Below, one piece after another: positions 1 through 8,342 of a stretch of DNA of 11,622 bases (the stretch's first letter is position 1; each line of letters starts with the position of its first letter). Position numbers and translations under genes: made by a program. Under the pieces are notes generated by a model. That model saw only the letters and a program-made list of their open reading frames with translations. It did no database searches and was not told the DNA's origin. Source of the stretch: Thermoanaerobacterales bacterium UBA4877 (GTDB taxonomy: Bacteria > Bacillota > Thermoanaerobacteria > Thermoanaerobacterales > UBA4877); assembly GCA_002399345.1 (NCBI GenBank), contig DHDL01000013.1:1990-13611 (forward strand), given 5' to 3'.

Positions 1-104
1 TTTCGCTGTCTGATAGGCGGCAAGTGTTATCCTTCAGATCATAATAGATTATGTTTACCTCATCGGCTTCAAAGTTTATCTTGCCGTTTCAATCTGCTTA
101 AAGG

Positions 105-133
105 TATTGAAGTTGACTGTAAAATATTATACT
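105..133 (+). promoter_or_regulatory. Possible promoter of the amidohydrolase-cobT operon
   Basis: A -10-like TATACT lies at 128-133, with a weak -35-like TATTGA at 105-110 and a 17-nt spacer. An overlapping alternative uses TTGACT at 113-118 with CATTAT at 138-143, but its 19-nt spacer is long. The sequence around it is very AT-rich. It is the only promoter-like stretch before the first gene, but neither reading is close to consensus. Confidence 0.3.
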
Positions 134-192
134 ATGACATTATACATATTTATAATTGTATGATCTATTAAAATAATCTAGGGGGCAATTTT

Positions 193-1365
193 ATGGACGA
201 GTTAAAAGAAAAAATAAAAGAAGACATTTATTCTATAAAAGAGGAACTTTTTAGTATATCCAAATACATACATGACAACCCGGAGACTGGCAGGAAGGAG
301 TATAAGGCGTCTGCCCGGCTGGAGGATGTACTGGAAAGACACGGTTTTAAAATAGAGAAGGGATATATGGGTATGGATACAGCCTTTAAGGCTGATTACG
401 AAAATGGGGACGGAGCATCAATTGCCTTAATGGCAGAGTATGATGCACTTGTAGGCATGGGCCACGCATGCGGACACAACCTGATATGCACTTCGGCCGT
501 AGGGGCGGCAATAGCACTGCAGCCTATAATAGACAAGATGGGCGGACGGGTTACCGTGTTTGGAACCCCGGCCGAGGAGACCAACGGAGCTAAGGTTACC
601 ATGTCGGCTGCCGGTGCCTTTGATTCTTATGACATTGCCATAATGGCCCATCCGTCGGATAAATACAGTGTATATTCATCTTCATTAGCCATGGATGCCC
701 TGCAGTTTGAATATATCGGCAAAGCTGCCCATGCGGCGTCCGCTCCCCAGGAGGGTATAAACGCACTGGATGCGGTGCTACAGCTCTTTAGCAGTATAAA
801 TGCATTGCGGCAGGGGATGGATGCAAGCTCCAGGGTACATGGTATTATAACAGACGGGGGCCAGGCTCCCAATATTATACCCGATCATGCGGTGGCGTGT
901 TTCTATGTGAGGGCAGCCACAACGCAGGTTTTAAATGTGCTTACGGGCAGGGTAAAGAATTGTGCCAAGGGTGCGGAGCTGGCCACAGGTACATTGCTTA
1001 AGGTTTCCAACTTCGAATATTCTTTTGACAACCTGGTCACCAACAGGCATATTGCCGAGATCTGCCGGGGCAACTTAAAACTTTTGGGTATAAATGAGAT
1101 GGCAGGTGACGACAGCGATACCGGCTCTACCGATATGGGGAACGTATCACACCGGGTGCCTTCCATGCATATGTATTTTAAGATTGTAAAGGAGGGCACG
1201 CCGGGGCACAGCATAGAGATGAGGGAAGCGGCAGGATCTCAGGAGGGTATGAACGCTATGCTCACCGCAGCCTGTGCCCTTGCTATGACTGCATCGGATG
1301 TTATTACAGATAACAATTTGAGACTCAGGATAAGGGATGAGTTTGAACGCTCAATAAGTAAATAG
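193..1365 (+). CDS. M20 family metallo-amidohydrolase (AbgB/hippuricase-like)
   Basis: A cytoplasmic zinc/manganese hydrolase of 390 residues, typical for M20D amidohydrolases that cleave N-acyl or N-aminoacyl amino acids or short peptides. The expected metal ligands are visible: C93 and H95 in GHACGHN, E128/E129 in PAEE, H153 in MAHP and H339 in PGHS. The inserted dimerisation domain spans roughly 170-285 and begins with the usual GKAAHAA stretch (H180). There is no signal peptide. The ATG start is preceded by AGGGGG at 180-185 with 7-nt spacing. It opens a five-gene run; cobT follows after 27 nt. The real substrate cannot be read from sequence: p-aminobenzoyl-glutamate, acyl-amino acids and dipeptides are all possible. 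The family is certain, the specificity is not. Confidence 0.93.
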   Translation: MDELKEKIKEDIYSIKEELFSISKYIHDNPETGRKEYKASARLEDVLERHGFKIEKGYMGMDTAFKADYENGDGASIALMAEYDALVGMGHACGHNLICTSAVGAAIALQPIIDKMGGRVTVFGTPAEETNGAKVTMSAAGAFDSYDIAIMAHPSDKYSVYSSSLAMDALQFEYIGKAAHAASAPQEGINALDAVLQLFSSINALRQGMDASSRVHGIITDGGQAPNIIPDHAVACFYVRAATTQVLNVLTGRVKNCAKGAELATGTLLKVSNFEYSFDNLVTNRHIAEICRGNLKLLGINEMAGDDSDTGSTDMGNVSHRVPSMHMYFKIVKEGTPGHSIEMREAAGSQEGMNAMLTAACALAMTASDVITDNNLRLRIRDEFERSISK

Positions 1366-1392
1366 GATGACACTTTTTAAGGGGGAGTACAT

Positions 1393-2448
1393 ATGCAAAA
1401 GCTGAAAGAGACAATCAATGCGATAAAGCCGCCGGATGAGGGTGCAATGGCGCAGGCTAGGCGAAGGTTGGACAGTCTCACTAAACCGCAGGGGAGTTTG
1501 GGAAGGCTGGAGGAGATAGCTGTGAAGATAGCCGGTATTACGAGTAAGGGGATACCGGATGTCCCCCGTAAGCTGTCCATCCTTATGGCTGCCGACCACG
1601 GTGTGGTGGAGGAGGGCGTTAGTGCCTTCCCTCAGGAGGTAACCGTGGAGATGCTGGAGAACTTTTTAAACGGCGGGGCTGCGATGAATGTGCTATCCCG
1701 TCAGGTAGGGTCCGATCTGTGGGTTGTGGATATCGGAATCAAAGAGGATATTTCGGATAAAAAGGGCGTCATGCACATGAAGGTGGCCAGCGGAACGAAT
1801 AACATGGCGTGCGGTCCGGCCATGAGCCGCAGCAATGCCGTGAAGGCTTTAGAGACAGGCATCTCTCTAGCAACTAAGGCTGAGGATAAAGGATACGGTC
1901 TGATAGGCACCGGGGAGATGGGTATAGGCAACACCACGGCCAGTGCCGCCGTGATATGCGCATTTTCCGGGCTGAGTCCCCACGAGGTTGTCGGTGCGGG
2001 TACTGGCCTGGGTGAAGACGGTGTGCGGCATAAGACGGAGGTTATACAGCGGGCGCTGGATGTGAATAAACCGCATCCTGATGACCCGCTGGATGTGCTC
2101 TCAAAGGTGGGTGGGCTGGAGATAGCCGGCCTGGCCGGTGTCTTTTTGGGTTGCGCGGCTGAGCGGAAACCCGTGCTGATAGACGGCATCATATCGGGTG
2201 CGGCGGCCTTGACTGCGTACAAGATGAGCAGCCTTTCAGGTGAATATATGTTGGCATCCCACCTATCTGCAGAGAAAGGTCAGAAGGTGGCGCTGAACAT
2301 GATGGGCCTGCAGCCGCTGTTTAATTTAGATATGAGGCTGGGAGAAGGAACAGGGGCTGCGCTAGCCATGGGAATAGTGGATGCATCTATTAATATAATC
2401 CGTGATATGGCAACCTTTGCAGAGGCCGGTGTATCGGAGGGGGAGTGA
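1393..2448 (+). CDS. cobT: Nicotinate-nucleotide--dimethylbenzimidazole phosphoribosyltransferase
   Basis: CobT transfers phosphoribose from nicotinate mononucleotide to a lower-ligand base such as 5,6-dimethylbenzimidazole, giving the alpha-ribazole phosphate used in assembling the cobamide nucleotide loop. The 351 residues match the usual length. Diagnostic motifs are KPQGSLGRLE (31-40), ADHGV (67-71), the glycine-rich GEMGIGNTTASAA (174-186), and LGEGTGAALA, whose E318 corresponds to the catalytic glutamate known in Salmonella CobT. The ATG has a strong GGGGGAG site just upstream. No other cobamide-synthesis gene is in the window, so this may be an isolated salvage gene or the rest may lie elsewhere. 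Anaerobes often use bases other than dimethylbenzimidazole, so the natural base is open. Confidence 0.97.
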   Translation: MQKLKETINAIKPPDEGAMAQARRRLDSLTKPQGSLGRLEEIAVKIAGITSKGIPDVPRKLSILMAADHGVVEEGVSAFPQEVTVEMLENFLNGGAAMNVLSRQVGSDLWVVDIGIKEDISDKKGVMHMKVASGTNNMACGPAMSRSNAVKALETGISLATKAEDKGYGLIGTGEMGIGNTTASAAVICAFSGLSPHEVVGAGTGLGEDGVRHKTEVIQRALDVNKPHPDDPLDVLSKVGGLEIAGLAGVFLGCAAERKPVLIDGIISGAAALTAYKMSSLSGEYMLASHLSAEKGQKVALNMMGLQPLFNLDMRLGEGTGAALAMGIVDASINIIRDMATFAEAGVSEGE

Positions 2449-2452
2449 CATT

Positions 2453-3352
2453 ATGAATATAAAACCAAGGAGACTTGAGAAAGGCAACAGGATAGGCGTT
2501 GTCGCTCCAGCAGGACACGCAGACGAGGACGAGGTAAATAAGGGTGTTGAATTTTTTGAAAAGCTAGGTTTTGAAATCGTGTTGGGATCAAGTGTAAAGG
2601 CTGATCCACATGGATACCTGGCTGCCAGTGATGAGTTTCGGGCGTGGGATGTAGAGCAGATGTTTGTAGACGGTACTATTGATGGTATAATAGCGGTAAG
2701 AGGCGGTTATGGCTCGTCACGGATATTAAATATACTGGACTACGAAAAAATTGGGGCAAACCCCAAGCCTTTTATCGGTTACAGCGATATAACCGCACTG
2801 CTTACCGCTATCCAGGGTAGAACAGGCCTTATCACATTTCATGGACCAAACCTGACTACCGATATGAATGAATTCACACTTAAGTATTTTAAGTCGCAGC
2901 TCATGGGCGGCCAGGCGGCAGGGGTGATAGATATTCCGGATGACGTAGAGGCTGCCTGTGTAAGACCAGGCCAGGCCGAGGGCCGTCTTGTGGGTGGAAA
3001 CCTTTCACTCTTATGCTCTGGGCTGGGAACACCTTATGAGGTTGATACATTCAACCGTATACTCTTTCTGGAGGATTTAAATGAATCGCCTTACAAGATA
3101 GACAGGATGATGACCCAACTGAAAAACGCCGGAAAATTGGAAAAGGCCTGCGGTATACTCTTGGGCTCATTTACAGATTGCGGTGATGTTATGCATATTT
3201 TTGATGATATTTTTGGCGGGCTGGATGTGCCTGTACTTTACCTTCCCGTATTCGGTCATGATACCTATAAGCTTACCATTCCGGAGGGCGCTATGGCCGA
3301 GCTGGACTCGGAAGGGCATGTCTTTAATATAAAAGAAGCTGCAGTAATATAA
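2453..3352 (+). CDS. S66 family LD-carboxypeptidase / MccF-like serine peptidase
   Basis: The S66 family includes LdcA, which trims the terminal D-alanine from murein tetrapeptides during peptidoglycan recycling, and MccF, which cleaves the peptide antibiotic microcin C. This protein has 299 residues, the normal length. The Ser-Glu-His triad can be placed at S111 in the GYSD elbow, E207 in LFLED and H269 in FGHD. I chose the ATG at 2453 rather than the upstream in-frame GTG at 2402: it has GGAGGGGGA at 2437-2445, sits 4 nt after the cobT stop, and the protein then begins with the usual short lead into RIGVVAPAG. No signal peptide is seen, which fits cytosolic recycling. Sequence alone does not separate the LdcA role from the MccF role. 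Confidence 0.92.
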   Translation: MNIKPRRLEKGNRIGVVAPAGHADEDEVNKGVEFFEKLGFEIVLGSSVKADPHGYLAASDEFRAWDVEQMFVDGTIDGIIAVRGGYGSSRILNILDYEKIGANPKPFIGYSDITALLTAIQGRTGLITFHGPNLTTDMNEFTLKYFKSQLMGGQAAGVIDIPDDVEAACVRPGQAEGRLVGGNLSLLCSGLGTPYEVDTFNRILFLEDLNESPYKIDRMMTQLKNAGKLEKACGILLGSFTDCGDVMHIFDDIFGGLDVPVLYLPVFGHDTYKLTIPEGAMAELDSEGHVFNIKEAAVI

Positions 3353-3367
3353 TAGGAGGGATTTATC

Positions 3368-3928
3368 ATGAGCTTAAAAGGTAAGAAATATGTTATGCTT
3401 GTAGAGCAGGATTTTGAGGACCTGGAGCTATGGTATCCTGTTATAAGGTTAAGAGAAGAGGGAGCGGAAGTAAAGCTTCTTGGCAGGGAGAAGGGCAGGA
3501 CATACACAGGTAAACACGGTGTGCCTGCACAAAGTGACTGCACTGCTAATGATATAAGCTATGAGGATATCGACGGTGTTTTGGTGCCGGGAGGATGGGC
3601 GCCGGATAAACTAAGAAGAGACAAGGGCATACTCGAGCTGATAAAAGACATGGATAAACAGGGTAAGCTGATTGCGGCCATATGCCATGCAGGCTGGGTA
3701 CTTTCATCCGCCGGAATACTCGCAGGCAGGAAGATGACCTGTGTGTCTTCCATAAAAGACGATATGGTGAATGCGGGCGCTTCATATCTAGACAGTGAGG
3801 CGGTTGTGGACAGCAACCTCATCACCTCCAGGACACCAAAGGACCTGCCTGCATACATGAAGGAGATAATTAAGAGAGAAAGCAAGAGGTGTGATGATGG
3901 TACAGGATGTAGCCGAGGCAATAAGTGA
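3368..3928 (+). CDS. DJ-1/PfpI family protein (class I glutamine-amidotransferase fold)
   Basis: A 186-residue cytosolic protein of the PfpI/YhbO type. The nucleophile elbow AAICHAGW places the reactive cysteine at C106 with H107 next to it, and the acidic partner motif FEDLEL (16-21) matches the conserved PfpI glutamate region. The loop VLVPGGWAPD (71-80) is also typical. Members are variously described as intracellular proteases, chaperones or glyoxal-damage repair enzymes (deglycase activity is disputed), generally tied to stress. The start has AGGAGGG at 3354-3360, 15 nt after the preceding stop. The 3' end overlaps the next gene. The C-terminal tail (about 171-186) is basic and polar and lies beyond the conserved fold. 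Confidence 0.92.
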   Translation: MSLKGKKYVMLVEQDFEDLELWYPVIRLREEGAEVKLLGREKGRTYTGKHGVPAQSDCTANDISYEDIDGVLVPGGWAPDKLRRDKGILELIKDMDKQGKLIAAICHAGWVLSSAGILAGRKMTCVSSIKDDMVNAGASYLDSEAVVDSNLITSRTPKDLPAYMKEIIKRESKRCDDGTGCSRGNK

Positions 3929-4751
3929 AAAGGCGGCGGAGATAGATTTAAGCGGGTTTGTTTCCAAGGGGTTAGTGATACTGGTAGTGATCATAGCTTC
4001 CGTAATTGTTATCAAGGTAGGTAATTTCCTGATTAAACGTTTCATATTGAACAAGAGCAGGGGAAAGAACATGCCGCTAGAGGAAAGGCGGGTTAAGACC
4101 CTGGCCAGTATATTGCGGAGTGTTATCAGATATGCTGTGTATTTTATTGCGGGGATGACGATACTGGACACATTGGGTGTCCCCATGACATCCATTGTGG
4201 CTACGGCCGGCATAGGCGGCCTGGCCGTTGGATTCGGGGCGCAGAACCTTATCAAGGACATAATAACGGGTTTCTTTTTACTTCTTGAAGACCAGATATC
4301 GATAGGCGATTATGTTACCATAGAGGGGATATCGGGTACGGTTGTAGGCATTGGCATGAGGGTTACGACCATTCAGGGTATTGCAGGCGAGCTCAACATA
4401 ATACCCAATGGTTCCATATCCAAGGTTATAAACTACTCCAAGGCGAACAGCAACGCCATAGTTGATGTAAGCATATCCTATGATAGTGATATAAACAAGG
4501 CGGCAGAGGTAATGAAAAGGGTGGGCCGCGAGCTTATGAAGGATGATGAGGATGTGGTGGAGCAGCCGGAGGTATTAGGAGTGGTAAGCCTGGGTGATTC
4601 CTGCATTAGGATCAGGATGATGGCTACCGTACGTCCGGCCACTCAATGGTCGGTGGAAAGGGAACTGCGCAAGAGGATAAAAGATGCTTTTCAAAGGGAG
4701 GGCATAAAGACCCCCTACCCGCGTACGATTGTTATCAGGCAGGAGGCATAA
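3897..4751 (+). CDS. MscS-family small-conductance mechanosensitive channel
   Basis: An inner-membrane channel that opens under membrane tension and releases solutes on osmotic downshock. Numbered from the GTG at 3891, membrane segments lie near 27-48, 80-98 and 103-133. The last is the glycine/alanine-rich pore helix (GIGGLAVGFGAQNLI), followed by the beta domain with the hallmark IPNGSI (171-176) and a soluble C-terminal domain. At about 284 residues it matches a minimal MscS. Three starts are possible: GTG 3891, ATG 3894 and ATG 3897. I prefer 3897 because AAGAGG at 3884-3889 then sits 7 nt away. It overlaps the end of the DJ-1 gene by 32 nt, which suggests translational coupling, and converges with the M48 gene with a 17-nt 3' overlap. 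Confidence 0.93.
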   Translation: MVQDVAEAISEKAAEIDLSGFVSKGLVILVVIIASVIVIKVGNFLIKRFILNKSRGKNMPLEERRVKTLASILRSVIRYAVYFIAGMTILDTLGVPMTSIVATAGIGGLAVGFGAQNLIKDIITGFFLLLEDQISIGDYVTIEGISGTVVGIGMRVTTIQGIAGELNIIPNGSISKVINYSKANSNAIVDVSISYDSDINKAAEVMKRVGRELMKDDEDVVEQPEVLGVVSLGDSCIRIRMMATVRPATQWSVERELRKRIKDAFQREGIKTPYPRTIVIRQEA

Positions 4752-5961
4752 GGTTTTTGATTGATTCTATCCTGTGCATGCCGCTGGGATGAGAGTAGGA
4801 AAACCATTCAATAAAAGCCGGGGGAGACATATCCGAGACATTTTTCGCGGCAAGGTCTGTCTGTAGTTTTATTGCGGCAGCCGGGTCATGGGTGAGCGAA
4901 ACGGATGTCAGGTCTGCCTCGGTTTCCATATAACGCGAGGCGTAGTTATATATCGGGCCGGATATATACGATGCAAGAAATAAAAACAATGTTATATATG
5001 CCCATACATACGGTTTAAAGCGGCCGCGAAAGGGTATATCCGATTTAATCAGCATGTGCAGTACGGCAAAGAGTATAAATATACCGGCGCAGCCTGCGGC
5101 CAGGCCTTTTATTATGTGACCTTTCTTCCAGTGGGCCATTTCGTGGGCTATGACTCCCTTTACCGCATCCTCGGGATAATCCTTTAAAAGGGTATCGTAT
5201 ACAACGATTCTCTTTACTTTTCCGATACCGGTGAAGTAGGCGTTGGCCTTCCTTGTCCTGCGGCTCGCATCCATGATGAGTACTTCATCCACTGGTATGT
5301 CCGCCTTATCCGCCAGTTCTTGTACCATGGATATAAGCTTGGGGTCTTTTGTCGGCTCAAACTTGTTAAACATGGGTTCTACCAGCACCGGGCCGATGAT
5401 TGTTTCCAGTACCATTACTACTGATACAGTGGCCCAAGCGGCTATATGCCACCTGTCCGGCCATCTGTTCATGGCAAAGAACAAAAGCAACACGCCTATG
5501 CAGGACATGACAAGGTCCATGGAAGCATTTTTAATATAGTCGGACCACCATGAATTTAAGGTCTGTGTGGAAAAGCCCCAGCTTTTCTGCAGGGTGTATC
5601 CTTCATAAAAGCTGAATGGCAGATCGATAAGGTTAAGTAATGCCCAAAGAATGATAAAGTATAATATTATGCTGGCAGTATATCTGCCTGTAGTCCTCTC
5701 ACACCACGCGGAGAGTTCTCTACCTGCTTTTCCCATGGTAAACCATATAAGAAAGACAAGGTTTACGGCAATGTCCGCTACGGAGATGATCCTTTGTGTG
5801 CGGGCATGATCGCGGGCCCGGCCGACATCCTTTTTGGAAAAATACGTGTATGTGTCCTTAGAAGGCTGCCCCGGGTATAATGTAAACCAGGTGAAAAGTA
5901 CAAGAAATAACAGCGTTACAGCTATCATAATATACCACAGACAATGAAATTTATAAGTCAT
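4735..5961 (-). CDS. Ste24-like M48 family membrane zinc metalloprotease
   Basis: A multi-spanning membrane protease of 408 residues, full length for the Ste24/CAAX prenyl protease 1 group. The zinc site is HEMAH (H273, E274, H277), and the third ligand is probably E346 in SRYMETEAD. The conserved SHPSGMHRIE lies near the C-terminus (390-399). Hydrophobic segments fall near 8-28, 62-77, 96-118, 150-164, 175-193, 285-306 and 318-338. Bacterial members act in membrane-protein quality control or processing; bacteria do not farnesylate proteins, so the eukaryotic substrate does not apply. The ATG has AAAGGA about 8 nt upstream, and a consensus promoter lies further up at 5992-6020. It is monocistronic here, reading towards the MscS gene. 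Confidence 0.95.
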   Translation of the reverse strand: MTYKFHCLWYIMIAVTLLFLVLFTWFTLYPGQPSKDTYTYFSKKDVGRARDHARTQRIISVADIAVNLVFLIWFTMGKAGRELSAWCERTTGRYTASIILYFIILWALLNLIDLPFSFYEGYTLQKSWGFSTQTLNSWWSDYIKNASMDLVMSCIGVLLLFFAMNRWPDRWHIAAWATVSVVMVLETIIGPVLVEPMFNKFEPTKDPKLISMVQELADKADIPVDEVLIMDASRRTRKANAYFTGIGKVKRIVVYDTLLKDYPEDAVKGVIAHEMAHWKKGHIIKGLAAGCAGIFILFAVLHMLIKSDIPFRGRFKPYVWAYITLFLFLASYISGPIYNYASRYMETEADLTSVSLTHDPAAAIKLQTDLAAKNVSDMSPPAFIEWFSYSHPSGMHRIESIKNLMPPA

Positions 5962-5991
5962 TTTCCATTTCCTTTCATCGTTATTTATTTG

Positions 5992-6020
5992 ATTATACTG
6001 TCTTTACTGATTTATTTCAA
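5992..6020 (-). promoter_or_regulatory. Sigma-A promoter of the M48 protease gene
   Basis: On the minus strand TTGAAA (6020-6015) and a perfect TATAAT (5997-5992) are separated by exactly 17 nt. Transcription would start near 5985, giving a leader of about 25 nt before the ATG at 5961. It is back to back with the promoter of the divergent 733-residue gene. Confidence 0.8.
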
Positions 6021-6040
6021 GCTTACAGAAATTAACATAA

Positions 6041-6069
6041 TTTTATATCTCTTCTAATTGTGATATAAT
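6041..6069 (+). promoter_or_regulatory. Extended -10 promoter of the 733-residue membrane protein gene
   Basis: A perfect TATAAT at 6064-6069 preceded by TG at 6061-6062 forms an extended -10 element. At 17-nt spacing the -35 hexamer is only TTTTAT (6041-6046), so the extended -10 probably carries the recognition. A start near 6076 leaves a short leader holding GGAGGT at 6092-6097, 5 nt before the ATG at 6103. Confidence 0.7.
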
Positions 6070-6102
6070 AGGAAATATCACTTTATGTCTCGGAGGTAAT
6101 GT

Positions 6103-8304
6103 ATGAAAAAGAAGTTATGCTTATACATATTAACTTTTATAATGGTACTGGGTTTAACCGCTCCTGCCTGCGCGCAAGGCCCGGGAAACTTTATTTTTGT
6201 TGTAGCCGACGGGCTGAGTATGGATGATATGAAAAATAACGACCTGCCCAATATAAAACGCCTTATGAATAAAAGTGGCGTGGCGGTTATGAATACCAAT
6301 GCCGAGCAGCCGAAAAATGAGCCCGGTTCATTTTTGACCATAGGTGTAGGTACGCGGGCATACTCCGGTGTTGACTCCAGCCAAGGTTACAACACCGACG
6401 AGGAGTATATAGGCAGCAAAGCCGGAAAAGCCGGGGAATTTTACAACATTTATACGGGTAAGAAGCCGGAAGGCGAGGTGGTGGTTCCCGGCCTGGTACA
6501 GATAGGTGTAGCTAATGAGGACAGTGCGGATGTACAGCCCGGTCTTTTGGGAGAAACATTAAAAAAAGCCGGCATACCGGTTACGGTATTAGGTAACAGC
6601 GACCGGCCGGACAAGGAACGAAGGTATGCACCGCTTATTGTGATGGATGAAAACGGGGTTGTGCCTTTCGGAGACGTGAGCGGCAGAATGAATATAAGGG
6701 ACGAGAAATATCCCTTCCTGCTTAAAGCCAATTATAAATACCTGAATAAAAAGCTGGATGAGTCCTTAGACAGAGGGGGACTCACGGTAATAGACCTCGG
6801 CGATATGGCGAGGGCGGATGATTTAATGAGCTTTGCTACCGAAGAAAACGGCCCCAAGGTTAGGTCGGAGGTCTTAAAGAGTATAGACGGTTTTATTGGT
6901 ACGCTGCTTGACAAGATGGATTTTTCCAAAGATATGCTGGTTATTGCAAATCCATATCCGGGCAGGGATGCCATGGAGAATCAAGAAATGCTTACACCTG
7001 TAATTGCGGCAGGGCCAGGCCTTAAAAGCGGGTATCTCATTTCGGACACGGCCAAGAGGCCAGGAATAGTGGCCAATTATGATATTACCTCGTCAATACT
7101 TAACTATTTTGGCCAGGATACGCCGGATAACATGATAGGTCATACCATGCGGTACGGTGGACAAGGAAGCTTTGGGTCCCTCTACGAACAAAATCAAAAG
7201 ATAACCTCCATACATGTAATGAGGCCGACTGTCGTGACATGGTATGTAGGCGTACAGATAGGCATACTCCTTGTTTCGCTATTGTTTATGTATGTATTTA
7301 AAAAACAGATGTATGTACTTAAGTATTTGCTTATGGGCGATATGCTCATCCCGTTTATACTTCTTATACTACCTCTTTTTGACATACGATCACTGCCTGT
7401 CATGTTAATTACAATAACACTGCTATCAGCGATACTGGTCTATGTTTTAAAGTGGGCCTTTAAGGATAGTTACAGTATAATGACGGTTATAGGTATTCTA
7501 ACGACCGTGGGTATAGCGGTCGACCTCCTTACGGGCGCAAATCTTATGAAGTCATCAATATTGGGTTATGACCCTATAGGAGGGGCTAGATACTATGGTC
7601 TGGGCAATGAATATGCCGGCGTTTTGCTAGGCTCGACTATACTGAGTGTTGCCGGTGTCATGGATAGGCATTCGGATAAAACAAAGAATTTACGCTTTAT
7701 TAATATTGCCGCGATGTTTTTTATAGCATTCTTGATGGCCGCTCCGAGCTATGGTGCAGATCTGGGGGGTACCATAGCTGCGATTATGGCATTTTTAATG
7801 ATGTCCATAATGTTTTTTAAAGACAAGATATCATTTAAGGATATTGTATATTCAACCATAGTAATGGTTGCGGTTATTGTTTGCTTGTTTATTGTGGATA
7901 TGTCCCTGGGAGCGACTCATATAGGGGAGCTGGCAAGAAATGTGGCTGTGCAGGGTTTCGGCCCGCTGAATGAAATTGCCTTGAGGAAACTGGCAACCAA
8001 TCTGAAGCTGATAAAATATACCATATGGAGCAGGGTCATGCTGGCTTCCATTGCTGTGTTGGGTGCTCTTTCGTACAAACCGCGTGGCCTTATGAAAAAT
8101 ATATTCGCCGATAATCCGTATTTATACAGAGGTTTTATAAGCGGACTTATAGGAACATTTTTTGTCCTTGTTGCCAATGACTCGGGAATTGTTGCGGCCG
8201 CTACGCTTATCATATACATGGTCCCGCCTATTGTCGTGCTCGCCATAGATAAAATTATAAAAAATGACAACAAAGAAAGTATTGTACCTGATAGCAAGAA
8301 GTAA
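6103..8304 (+). CDS. Exported alkaline-phosphatase-like domain fused to a polytopic membrane domain, function unknown
   Basis: A 733-residue envelope protein in two halves. Residues 1-24 are a signal peptide (basic start, hydrophobic core, ACA at 22-24). About 29-345 resembles the alkaline phosphatase/phosphodiesterase fold: FVVADGLSMDD (32-42) with an early metal-type aspartate D36, GSFLTIGVGTRA (75-86) near the usual nucleophile site, TPVIAAGPGL (298-307), and YDITSSILNYFG (326-337), like the DxxPTxL stretch of that superfamily. The usual D-H pairs of the metal site are not visible, so catalysis is doubtful. Residues about 378-718 hold roughly nine or ten membrane helices with the motif GARYYGLGNEYAG (494-506). 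I recall comparable two-part proteins in Actinobacteria and other phyla, mostly uncharacterised. The gene is monocistronic. A role in envelope or glycan modification is possible but only a guess. Confidence 0.8.
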   Translation: MKKKLCLYILTFIMVLGLTAPACAQGPGNFIFVVADGLSMDDMKNNDLPNIKRLMNKSGVAVMNTNAEQPKNEPGSFLTIGVGTRAYSGVDSSQGYNTDEEYIGSKAGKAGEFYNIYTGKKPEGEVVVPGLVQIGVANEDSADVQPGLLGETLKKAGIPVTVLGNSDRPDKERRYAPLIVMDENGVVPFGDVSGRMNIRDEKYPFLLKANYKYLNKKLDESLDRGGLTVIDLGDMARADDLMSFATEENGPKVRSEVLKSIDGFIGTLLDKMDFSKDMLVIANPYPGRDAMENQEMLTPVIAAGPGLKSGYLISDTAKRPGIVANYDITSSILNYFGQDTPDNMIGHTMRYGGQGSFGSLYEQNQKITSIHVMRPTVVTWYVGVQIGILLVSLLFMYVFKKQMYVLKYLLMGDMLIPFILLILPLFDIRSLPVMLITITLLSAILVYVLKWAFKDSYSIMTVIGILTTVGIAVDLLTGANLMKSSILGYDPIGGARYYGLGNEYAGVLLGSTILSVAGVMDRHSDKTKNLRFINIAAMFFIAFLMAAPSYGADLGGTIAAIMAFLMMSIMFFKDKISFKDIVYSTIVMVAVIVCLFIVDMSLGATHIGELARNVAVQGFGPLNEIALRKLATNLKLIKYTIWSRVMLASIAVLGALSYKPRGLMKNIFADNPYLYRGFISGLIGTFFVLVANDSGIVAAATLIIYMVPPIVVLAIDKIIKNDNKESIVPDSKK

Positions 8305-8342
8305 ATTTACTGTTATTAATATATTATCATAAAAGGATCTGA

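Noticed and set aside
1..162. Plus-strand frame open from the left edge to the TAA at about 160-162
   Set aside because: The composition is cysteine-rich and low in features, it runs through the AT-rich promoter-like stretch, and nothing ties it to a known protein.
1701..2222. 173-codon minus-strand open frame inside cobT
   Set aside because: Antisense to well-conserved CobT motifs, rich in Pro, Ser and Thr as is typical of shadow frames, and without a convincing ribosome binding site.
2402..2452. Longer N-terminus for the S66 peptidase from the GTG at 2402
   Set aside because: It would overlap cobT by 47 nt, lacks a ribosome binding site and adds residues unlike the family; the ATG at 2453 has a strong site.
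3788..4261. 157-codon minus-strand open frame across the DJ-1/MscS junction
   Set aside because: Opposite two confident genes; its composition mirrors the complement of the MscS membrane helices.
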